The translations under genes were made by a program, and so were the position numbers. This document shows positions 1 to 10,700 of a DNA stretch of 64,000 nt, one piece after another (within the stretch, counting starts at the first letter, position 1; every line of letters begins with the position of its first letter). Location of the stretch: assembly GCF_018143015.1 (NCBI RefSeq), contig NC_054741.1, positions 59,889,197 through 59,953,196 of the forward strand, read 5' to 3'. The stretch comes from Lytechinus variegatus (Eukaryota > Echinodermata > Echinoidea > Temnopleuroida > Toxopneustidae). The notes beneath the pieces are model-generated. The model did no database searches, was not told the DNA's origin, and saw nothing but the letters and a program-made list of their open reading frames with translations.

Positions 1-2529
1 AATCACATTCAATGTTCATACTGTTAAATTTGAGCATTTGTGTACTTTTTCAATTGTGTAAATAATTCTACTGTTCTGAGACTGTACATGTTTAATATTG
101 TAAATGCGATGCATGACTTGATAAATACCAATCATGGTAAAAATCTAGATACACTATTTTTTATGCGAGATTTCGAACTCCGTTTTACAAATTGCAATTG
201 TATATGGGTCCATCAAATAGATGTGTTTCGTATGATTTTTAGTGCTGTGTCACACGAAGAGGTACCACGAGACCCTATGGGCAAACTGACATGTTAAAGA
301 AAAAAAACCCATACATTTTCATAGGTGAGTTATCGGATGGAGTACCACTTGGTCTACTTATCACTTCGTCCAACTTCACATAGTCTAAACTCATTTCGTC
401 TACAACCAGTTCGGCTAATATCCAATTCGTGTAATTCCAACTTGGTGTAACATCCTATTCGTCTCATTTCCATCTGGGCTAATAACCAGTTGGGCTAATT
501 CTCACTTGGTCTATTGTCCAATTCGTCGAATTCCCTCTTGGTCTAATATACATTTCGTCTAATGACCACTTGGTCTAATAGCCAAATGGTCTAATGACCA
601 CTTGGTCCAATTGCTAATGATCTAATGCACATTTGGGCTAATCGTCACTTGGTCTAATTTTCATTTGGTCTAATGTCCATTTATTCTAATAATATATCAT
701 AATTCATCATTATTTATTTGATCTAGAAATATGGTACGTAGTGGATAAATATCATACATCAGTTAATACATGTCGCCAGGATTCAGAGGGGTAGAGCTGG
801 GGTGGGGCGAAAAAAAAACCCTCACCGTGAAGGACTATCGATGACGAGATAGTTGCTCATCAAATGAATCATTTTAATCAAATAGAATTCTTTTAATTAG
901 GCCTTTATATCGATAATAGATGATGATGAAAACTATATCATACTCATCATTACATCATTGCATGCACATTTACAGAACAATAAGTTGGGGACCTCGTAGC
1001 TTATAATGGCCGAATGGCAGGGTTTCATCAGAATAATATTATGAAGAAAGGAACGAAACTATAATATTGTGTGGATACGTATCAAGTAAACATGTTTATG
1101 CCTCTGTTTAAATCATCGTTATGCACCATACGGACAATACTTGAACTTGATGGTAAAATAAGCAATAGCTATGTAGTTTGGGGGATTCCAAAAGTTACAA
1201 AGCCATCAGATCATGTAATTTTGTTATGAATATTTTAGGTATTTCAATAGCAAGTTTGGAGGCAAATAACAGACCAGTTTGATCCAGTTTGATCACACTA
1301 TACAGGTTTATTGGGTTAGCTGCGACAACATCACAGCGACCATCTTGGTAGAAGCCATATCTCATTCTGACGTAATAACATTACTACGCTTGCAAACCTT
1401 TATCAGTTATTACCACAGTAGTCATTAATCTTATATATCTTCTCATTCTGTATTTTGTTCTAATTCTTCTCCCCCTCCTTAAAATGGTTCGGCAGGAAAA
1501 TGCCTTAAATGAGGGCATAATGCCTTAAATTCCTTAAATGAGGATGAGGGCAAAATCATGAATCTTGATCGGCCGAAAAGTCGAAAGAACGGTAGTCAGT
1601 CAAACACTGATATATTTTGTTGTATATTAAAACAACATTCATTGAATGACATTTTATGGTGTGGTTTTTTTAGTGTAGCCTCTTATACTACAGTAGAAGT
1701 CGGTACAAGTAGGCCTATACTGAAACATAATTAAACAATAATAGGTCTAAAATATAATACAAGTAATTCACTGCAACAACTTAGAAAACATGAGAAACTG
1801 GGAATGATTCTAAATAAAAATCAGGGAATTTTTAAACTTCATCAGAAAAAAATCAGGGATTTTTGTTTTCTTGAAATACTGGGAACCCTGATTGACTATC
1901 TACAGTAGATCGTATAGACCTACATAGATGTGGATAAATAAAATTCTTACTTGTTTCACCTCTGTAATCGTTTATCAGCATTCTTTTACAGAAAATTTTA
2001 TTGTTTTTCACCAAAACCTTCAAAAGTTCAAACGAGGCCCTCTATCTTGGAAATAGAGGGCTTTAGCCCGTAAAAAAAAAATCGCAACTGCGTTGCAATG
2101 ATCTGCAATTTGAGAGCGCCCTCGATTGTGTCCTTGGTAAGATATGAATTTCGTATAGATCCTCGGTTGCCATTGTAGGTAATTGCCCAGACACCAACAC
2201 ACACGCACCTCTACCAAAACCCACACGCACCCTACCCTGTGCTCGAAGTCCCTCTCACACTTTTTCTTCACATCAAGACATTGCTCGGACTACTTTGGCT
2301 CCTTTACGTTGAGTCCTTAACATTCCCACTCACTGAGAAACTCTTTTATAAGCGCCTATGTGGTGGCTCAACGATACAGCCGGTGTCGGTGTGTTTGATT
2401 GATTGATTCATTAATTAATTCATTATTTATTTGTTACAAATCTTTATCGAGAGCGACAATACCAAGTATTAGACTCAGTAGAGTATGTCTATGAAAATGA
2501 ACCTACATGTTATTATTACCATGATGCAG
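1..2529. other. Intron 2 of GST copy A or flanking DNA
   Basis: No coding exon is visible here. Exons 1 and 2 of the theta-class GST would be expected upstream of the exon 3 at 2530, but neither the N-terminal LLSQPCR block nor the cis-proline block TVPAIQDGDF is found. This stretch is therefore probably intron 2 of copy A, which would make it at least 2.5 kb against about 0.36 kb in copies B and C. It contains a degenerate short tandem repeat (340-690) and otherwise AT-rich sequence with nothing I can name. Confidence 0.5.
340..690. repeat. Degenerate 15-18 bp tandem repeat
   Basis: Repeated variants of TTGGTCTAATGACCACTT and TTCGTCTAATNNCCA fill about 350 bp. Units vary in length and sequence, so this is an old, diverged minisatellite. 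No coding potential. Confidence 0.8.
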
Positions 2530-5314
2530 AGTGGCGATCATCAGGTACTTGGCAACAAAGTATGCAGACCTAGTCCCTGACCACTGGTACCCGAAGGATC
2601 TAGAGAAAAGAGCCAGAGTTGATGAATACATGGCATTTCACCATACAGGAACAAGAGGAGGGTGTTGTGGAATCTTCATCAGTGAGGTAATTTGCACCGT
2701 ATGAACTTTCCTTTATTCTAGATGTTCGCCAGAAGCGTTATATGAGCATGATATTTTGAGAGGGCCAGGTATGGCGGATGGAGTAAGAGTTCTAGGATTT
2801 TGACTTTTTCAATACAAAAAGAAAAAAATGTAATATGTCACACTTTCCTCTCATTTTCTGTCATTTTCTCTCTTTTTTCTCCAGCATGAACCGTTTTTTT
2901 TTTAGGGATGGACCCTTCTCACCCCCATTCTGTACGCAAGTGCTGTACATTGACAATGATTCAACTGTTCTTGGGGAGGTTGAAGTTTAATTTTATTTTC
3001 CTGATTTTGTGTGCGAATTTTTAGACAAATTTCTTTCTGGCTTTAGTGCACAATACTATAAATTAACTTTGTACTGGCACTGCAACGATACCGATTCATA
3101 TAATAATCTATTTCATGTTTTTTTGTTTCACTTTGAACCCCCCTACCCCGCCCGGTTATGGCTGACACAGGTCACGATGGGTGATTAGTTTTTTGAGTCT
3201 CATCCTCAAATCACGGTTAATTGATTTTAGATGAATTGTACTCTGCACCTGTTTAGCTGTACTAATGTTCTGCATCTCAAGATTTTTAGTACATCAGTAG
3301 TATACTTGCTAGGTCTACATTAGACCAAAAGCTTCGGTCTCTGTTTTGTTGGTTGTTCAGCTGAACTTCGTTGGCTTCACTCATCAAATACACTGAGACC
3401 GAAGTTCTAGCGCGATCTGTACAGGGGACTCAATTGCCATATGTTTATGTACTTAAGATCGGATTAAACGGGGAAGTGAATTTGCGCGACAGCCGAGGTA
3501 AGTCACTGTTTTTGTTCCTTTTAACTTGATTTTTCTCCGTTTTTTGGCAATTAATGCCAAGAGGGAATATAAATTTGCATTTTGGTCGGGTTAATTTTCA
3601 AAATTTTTATTAATTAAAGACAAAAATTGAAAAGCCCCGACGGGGTTTTTTTTTGCATTGCAAGTCCCCTAATGGTGGCTGCACGATAGCGAGCCGTCTG
3701 TGTACGAGGAGAAATAAAATGTTAAACAACTCCTCGAAACAGACGGCTGCCAGCTGTCTAGGCCCGGTGTCTAGGTCTACATGATCTAGCAGTGCAAGCT
3801 CAACTTCTTGATGGATACCATTAGGTGTCTGTATGTGTTTCCTTTTGAACGCTCCAAGTAGGCAGGGGTCTGGAAAGAATTTTTGAAAAAGGGGATGCTG
3901 GTTTAGATTTTAAAAAAATTGGCTAGCAAAAAAAGAGGGTTCCGCTCCAAAATGAAGTTGACTTTGGACAGAGAAAAATTGATAAGAAATAAAAGTTTTT
4001 TTTCTTCAAAATGGTGATTTTATAACTCAATCGTAGCATTACTAGGACAGTACTTGAACTGAATGATGATCCTAAGCACTGTTTGAAGACTTTGAAATTT
4101 GTGAGATATTTCCATTTTTAGCAACCGCCGTGAGCGCCAAACTGAGGCGGATATCGGCGATTTACAAAAACCCATCATCATCATTTTGGTCAGAACAAAT
4201 GTGACATGAAAAAAGTTTTCATTCTAAAATGAAGATGGATTTCTGCATTTTAGCATGTGTGTAGTAACGCCCCTTTATAGCAACTCCGCATCTGAGGGCC
4301 ATGCAAAGAAGCTCTATGGTGCCATGCAATAAGTGAGTCCATAGTCACTCCGCAAATATTAAGTAATACCCTGTTTGGGCGTTCATCTTCCAGGTTCTCA
4401 TCCCGTTGATTTCAGAAGGAAAGGAGCGTGCGTCGGAGGAAACATTGAAGAGAGACGAAGAAAATCTTACCAAGCAGCTTGATAAGCTAGAGAATGCTTT
4501 CTTACAGGACAATGATTGGTTGGCCGGGGATGACATCTCAGTCGCTGATGTGCTGGCTGTTTCTGAGGTAATGCTACTTTAAACAAAAAAAAATCATTCT
4601 GTTATTAGAATACATTGAATGATTAATATCTGGAATCTTACTGATTTGTGGTATGCAACGTCCATGTATGTATGGCCCACAACGCTGATTGATAAATACT
4701 ATGATTTGACACATCAGGAGCATGAAGTTAGAAAGAAACGATTCCCACCTCCATGCAATTGCACGGGTCATTGATAACATGCAATCCGAAGAAGCTGAAT
4801 TTTGCCCCAATCCCATCACCTCCACGACTTTCCACAACTGCTCGCATACATGACATTTGTCTAATTATGGTGCTAGATGAACTAAACATAATACAATACA
4901 AATACAAAGACGTGACACATTTAAAATGAAGGTCGTGTTATTTTCTCCAAACAAAAGAGATAATTTTGCGTTGTCAAAAAAAAGATCCTTTTAAAAATGT
5001 TCATGATGACTGAATTATTTCCAATAGCAGTTTGGGAAGTTCTGTGAATACTTCAAATTGATAAGGGTAGTCTTACAAGTTGAACAGTCAGCACATTACA
5101 GATATCCCATTTTCACCCAATGATATAGGCATTTATTTTTTTCTCACGGGAACAGATGATGGAGAATACCCTGAATGGACGAGACGTGACAATGGGTCGA
5201 CCTAAACTCAAGGCATTCGTGGACCGCGTCAAGGATCGTCTGAATCCCATCTTTGATGAAATTCACGCAGAGATGTATGCATGGAAGGACAAATACTGCA
5301 GCGAAATACTCTAA
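2530..5314 (+). CDS. Theta-class glutathione S-transferase, copy A (3' exons 3-5)
   Basis: Glutathione transferase of the theta class, a cytosolic enzyme that conjugates glutathione to electrophiles or reduces peroxides. Exons: 2530-2686, 4394-4567, 5156-5314, with GT-AG borders and phases identical to copies B-D. Exon 3 encodes the end of the thioredoxin-like domain (VAIIRYLATKYADL) and the start of the helical domain (WYPKDLEKRARVDEYMAFHH); exon 4 gives the LTKQLDKLENAFLQDNDWLAG and DDISVADVLAVSE blocks typical of GST C-terminal domains; exon 5 ends YCSEIL, three residues longer than B-D. About 161 residues (68-229) are visible. Exons 1 and 2, with the catalytic serine, lie off the left edge or are missing. 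An AATAAA at 5414-5419 lies 100 bp past the stop. Family assignment rests on close similarity to vertebrate GSTT proteins recalled from knowledge; substrate is unknown. Confidence 0.88.
3325..3790 (+). repeat. Dispersed about 470-bp element, copy 1
   Basis: Runs from AAGCTTCGGTCTCTG through GCGCGACAGCCGAGGTAAGT to a hairpin made of AGCCGTCTGTGTACGAGGAG and CTCCTCGAAACAGACGGCT. The whole segment matches 39540-40055 in inverted orientation, so it is a dispersed repeat. It lies in intron 3 of GST copy A. Family not recognised. Confidence 0.7.
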
Positions 5315-5413
5315 TTGAAAATCGTTTAACAAATGTAGCTTATAGATCTCTCTCATCATTATCTGAAAATGCGAAATCGCTTTTTTTCCTCAATACTGAG
5401 AAAACAAGCAACA

Positions 5414-5419
5414 AATAAA
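5414..5419 (+). promoter_or_regulatory. Candidate polyadenylation signal, GST copy A
   Basis: AATAAA 100 bp after the copy A stop codon, in an AT-rich 3' flank. Position fits a short 3' UTR; no transcript evidence. Confidence 0.5.
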
Positions 5420-5891
5420 GATGTGCAACATTAAAATGAAAATTAAAGGGGAAAAAACACCTGCAATTACACATACACTCACGCTCCCACACCAACAATC
5501 ACACATGAATACAGACCCTTCCGTCCGCAAACAAGTTTTTATAGATTTTCAATTAAATTAAGTCCAGGCTGTACGTCAAAGGTGTTTTTTTTTACAAAAT
5601 GAGGTAAAGTTGTTGCGCAATTTTTGAAAGAAGTAGGAAGCTAGTTCCACTCTTACAATGATAAAAGTTAATGAATTTAGAGATGAACAAAGTCTAACTC
5701 TTGATACATGGAACTTATTTTTGGTCGAGAAGCATAATTTGAGAGGAGACAGACAATAGCATTTCAGTGGGAAAAGCCAATTCTTAATTGAGTACATAAG
5801 TATTAAAGTATCAAAAGTGATAACTTCACGTAAAGCCAAATTATGATTCTTTTTTTAAACGGGCTTGCCTTCACTTGTAATGTTATACCGA

Positions 5892-6086
5892 GGTTTTTTA
5901 CCTGACTGCTAAGAAAGCACGAATGCCTGTGAGCAAGCAACCAGGGACCAACGACTTAAGGTCCTCTCCGAGGGATCTGGTAATGAGGATAAATGCCTTA
6001 CCAAAGAGCACTAGCGCACCACTTGGGAATCGAACCCGGGTCACCGGAATCCGAAACCCCCGCTCTACCGTCTGAGCTATCGCGCC
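5892..6086 (-). mobile_element. tRNA-derived SINE
   Basis: On the minus strand the head reads GGCGCGATAGCTCAGACGG (A box region) and GGGTTCGATTCCCAAG (B box), as in a tRNA, followed by a non-tRNA body ending near GTCAGGTAAAAAACC. A 5'-truncated copy of the same family lies at 30787-30945 on the + strand. The body after the head shows it is a retroposed SINE, not a tRNA gene. Confidence 0.85.
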
Positions 6087-6407
6087 TTTGCATAATTTAT
6101 ATGAGACTAATTATACAGAATATTTTTCTCACTAATTTGATGAGAAATCAGTTTTTTTTCGAATGGGATAACTACTTAAAGGTGTTGTGTTCCTCAAAAT
6201 TGATCCCGTTAATTGCTGGAGCTAATCATATTGATACACTGCATGCCAATATAAGTTTAGAAAAAGACCGTGCGTTAGTCCTTTTCGGTTTGAAAGAAAA
6301 AAAACAACATGTATTTAACAGAATATGTATAGGCCTATTGACTAGAATCTATGCTGATTGAATTGCTCAATGATAGCCTAAGGTGCAGGTCAAAATAAAC
6401 GATAAGA

Positions 6408-7085
6408 TGCATAAAAAGTAGTAATTGCTGGGAAGCAGTGGCTTCAAGCCCAAATAATAGCTAACCAAGCAAAAGATCATGCTTCAACAATAATTGCTTT
6501 ATTTCATATGCGTAACCCTTTGCTAGAGCTTTAACCATTTTACTTAAGATAGCAATTGCTATTGGCATGGACAATAGCGACGTCACGACAAGCTGCACTG
6601 GTGCGAACACGACTCACAGAAAAGGCAGGACTCGAACGCAAAGGTGTGGCAGTGCAAATTAAAATACAGCTTCTTTCATATCTTATTGTACGTGGTGTCA
6701 AAATAACATGTTTTATGATAAATTCATATATTTTGCATTTGGTTTGCACTTTCTAGGAATAAAACATGTACACGCAGGCTACTGTAGACCTTAGGGTTCT
6801 CTCTCAAGTGCATAAACATGATTATAAGACGCAAAAGGACTGACCAAGCAAACGCTCAAGCTGCTCTGACGGAGCTTGAAAAAAAAAAAGCAAGTGCTTA
6901 AACGCACAAGTGAAATATGTTAGCTTTATGCACACGTTTTTTAGCAAGAAAATGCTAGCAGTCAGTAAGCAATTACTTAAACTTAGTCGCAAACACATTT
7001 GCTTGCTCACTTTTATGCATACGCGGAATACAGCAAGATCCGAGCAAAAGCAATTAAATTGCTACTTTTTATGCATTTGACCCCA
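6408..7085. mobile_element. Inverted-repeat element upstream of GST copy B
   Basis: Ends are inverted copies: ATGCATAAAAAGTAGTAATT on the left and AATTGCTACTTTTTATGCAT on the right, with repeated AGCAAT motifs inside. The paralogous flank of copy C reads straight across (AAGTCGAAATAAAGTCTCG, about 18298), so this is an insertion made after the B-C duplication. No transposase frame; open frames inside it are incidental. Confidence 0.65.
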
Positions 7086-7798
7086 TATAGTATCGTGCTC
7101 AGAGAGCATTCAAAGGCATCACGATCCAGGGTTCAAAGTCAACCATTTGAATACACAATGCACTCTCATTGATAGACCTCCAAATATTAATTTATTATCA
7201 ACCTTCGATCTCTGCAAATAATTCGTAAAGAATGAAATTAAAAAATAAAGGTCAGCAAAATTTGGGATACATTCTCCTCTAAGCCGCACCTACCTAGATC
7301 GAACTCAAACTGAGCGCAAACGATCTGTATATACTAATCCGTTGTTTTTTTTATAACGCATAGAGTACACGCTGAAAAACAAAGGGACATTTATTGCTAA
7401 ACGCTTAATCTTTAGTTTTTCTTGGGAATAAATGTTGTTTCTTCGCCAGCTTTCCCTTGCCCCCCCCCCCCTCATTTTTGCCTTTTGTAACCCCTGAATG
7501 TATAGCGTCCTATAGGGGCCTAAATACCCTCTTGCCAAGACCTTTGATACGCCATTTAGGATATTATTGTCAATATTTTCCTGTAATTTGTTTACTTTGT
7601 AAAGGTCAATATCGTTCACGAACAGATTTCTCTTAATAAATAACTAATAAATAACTTCATCACTGTGAAAAAGACAAGAGAGTCCAGTGTCATATTTTGG
7701 ATTTTTTGTTCTTTTCCGTCCACATTCGAAGCCTTGATTGCGAGCAATTGATCCGAAGACACTCAGTTATAGCACTTTTCCGACGATCAAGATTAACC

Positions 7799-10700
7799 AT
7801 GGTCGTCAAGGTTTACGTCGATCTCCTTTCGCAGCCTTGCCGCGCTCTTGTCATCTTCCTCAAAAACACCAAAATCCCGTTCGAAATCGAGAAAGTAAAT
7901 TTGAAGGCTGGTAAGCATTGTAACTGAAGTTTCTTACGTATTTCCAAGGTACTCTACTAACCATTTTGTCGACATTTCGATTTCAAAGATACTTCATAAA
8001 ATGATTAAAGATTAAAGATTGTGCTAATCCTAAACATCTCTGGTCAGATGTAGGCCTACCACTTTCTCAGATACATCGATAATCATTCTATTATGATTGT
8101 AAGAATCGCAACGGGCTATTTTATACGTGTCGTATGGGACATTTTGTCAACATTTTCTAGTCTCTCAGCTGATTGCTTGAGCAATGAAAAATTAATTTTG
8201 GTCAATAATAAAGTTATGGCGGGTAGTCATGTGAAAAACTGATTACCGAGAAAAAATATTTGATTGTGGCTGAATTAGGGGCGAAAATGTCGTGTGTCGT
8301 ACGGGACTCAGAATTGTCCCGTACGACACGCAACATTTTCACCCATAATTTACCCATGCATGGACAGCATATTTTTGTTGGTTGTCATTTTTTCATGTCT
8401 ACCCAGTAGTACTCTATTATTACCACAAAACAAATTGAAGTTCTTCGTTTGTTTGGACAATAGGTTGAAAATTTAGCGAAAATAGCTGATTTTTCTAGCA
8501 TGAAATCGCCCAAATACGAAAGAGTAAACCTGATGTATACATGTAATTTCGCAGTTGTACTTACGAAGTCGACTCGAAATCGATCAAAGCTAGCCTTGTT
8601 TCTAATTACAGTATATCTGTGAGTTTGAAGTCGCTTTACATGGTGTGACTACAGTAATAATGCTATATAGTCACATCAACCAAACTGAAATAATTTCATT
8701 AAAAATAACATTGGTTGTTCTGGCCAGAATTTGGTTGTCATTTTTTCATGTCTACCCAGTAGTACTCTACTATTACCACAAAACAAATTGAAGTTCTTCG
8801 TTTGTTTGGACAATAGGTTGAAAATTTAGCGAAAATAGCTGATTTTTCTAGCATGAAATCGCCCAAATACGAAAGAGTAAACCTGATGTATACATGTAAT
8901 TTCGCAGTTGTACTTACGAAGTCGACTCGAAATCGATCAAAGCTAGCCTTGTTTCTAATTACAGTATATCTGTGAGTTTGAAGTCGCTTTACATGGTGTG
9001 ACTACAGTAATAATGCTATATAGTCACATCAACCAAACCGAAATAATTTCATTAAAAATAACATTGGTTGTTCTGGCCAGAATTTGGCATCAAATGTGTG
9101 ACTGTGTCATTTGCATGATTAGTAAGCAGATGGCAGAAGTGTTTTGGTCATTCCTAGAGAACGGTATAGGACATCGTCGTTGTGATCTGTCCTAGTTGTA
9201 AATCTTTTTTTTCAAGCCATATTAAAAAAGGGCCATCCATCCCGGGAGGGGGGCACTACTATTGATATGTGGATACCAAATTTTTTAAGCAACCGCGCAA
9301 AAATGATATCAATTTCAAGAATCAGGGTATCAGAAAAACTCGAATGCTGGGCAAAGGGTATACATATTGCGGTAACCTACGTGGTTAGGTTTTGATAAAC
9401 AAGGGTATGAAGGAATTATAATATATTAGAAAGGGTACCTTTTCGCCAGAATTACGCGTTTAGGGTCCGATTTACCCTGTGATTTACCCCGAGTTGATTT
9501 ATATTTATTTTTATTTCATTTATTGTTTCTGTACCCTTTCAATTTGATACAAATTTTAAAAAAAATACATGTTTCATTACAAAATACTTAACCATACAAA
9601 GTCGTGTTTTCTATTACAAAATGTTTTAAGAAGGTTGCTGGGGTTGTCACTATAAACTTAGTTAGACTGCGTGGCAACCGAGGAAAACAACCACAAATCA
9701 TATTTAATTATACAATCTTAATATACATAAAATAAGAGTGCCGAATGGGGTTTATTGCGATTCCCATATTTTACAGCTGTTTTGTAACCTTTTGAAAAGT
9801 GGATCAAATAGGGAAATTTTTGTACACATATGTTTCATAGGGATAAGTACATTAAACGACCAAACAAAAACAAATGTCAATTTTTAACAACTGAGCTCGC
9901 TGCATACTGAAAAGATAAATCGGAATCATTCATGTTAGAATACTGGTGATCCCAATGTTTCCATTAGTACTGTTCTTGTAACGATATCTACTCGACTTCG
10001 CCCTAATCAAGCCAGACATGAATGTGCAACATAAATTTCCCTTTCCATTCCATTGATTACTTACATACATATATATGTATAAAAAGGACTATTCAAATGT
10101 GAAATTTTTCTTTATGGGGGGGTCCAAGGGGTTTATCTTTTTTGCTCAACTTTTTGATCACATATGTATGTTACAAGGTATGTTATAATTTTGTTTTGCG
10201 GCATCTAAGGCGTTACGTAGATTTTTTTTCTGATGGGGGAAGGGGATGAAGAAATATACACTCTTTCAAATGTTGGGCAACATACTGTCCACACAACAAT
10301 TGGTTAAAACTTTATCAAATTCTTGGTAGTTTTAAACTAAAAATGTGTGCTTTGGGTAAAAACTACACAGTTTTGGTTGAAAACTGCCCAGAGTTGGATA
10401 TTTTTTTTAACCGATTGTTGTGTGGACAGTATGTTGCCCAACATTTTAAGAGGGTTATCCCAGTTTGTTCAAATGCCTCTTCAGCAGACTAAATAGACCT
10501 ACATGTTTGCTTTCTCTTCTTGAGTCAATAATCGTGCTTTGAACAGTCATTATTATCCACATGTACATAAAGTCAGTAAACAAACAAAATTTGCAAGTCA
10601 TATTTGCTATAAAATGTCACTTGCACCTATATCGAACATTCATTCGTTTGGGGGCTTAACGTGTTTCATTTTTTTCCCCGAGTGCCTTTTGTCATGTTTG

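Noticed and set aside
340-690. CRISPR-like spacing in the short repeats
   Set aside because: Units are degenerate, contiguous and without unique spacers, in animal DNA.
5993-6361. 122-codon open frame
   Set aside because: Its start lies inside a tRNA-derived SINE read on the wrong strand.
7697-7798. Upstream in-frame ATG as the start of GST copy B
   Set aside because: The extension is not conserved as protein and would add about 34 residues before the family's invariant start; ATG 7799 aligns exactly with vertebrate theta GSTs.
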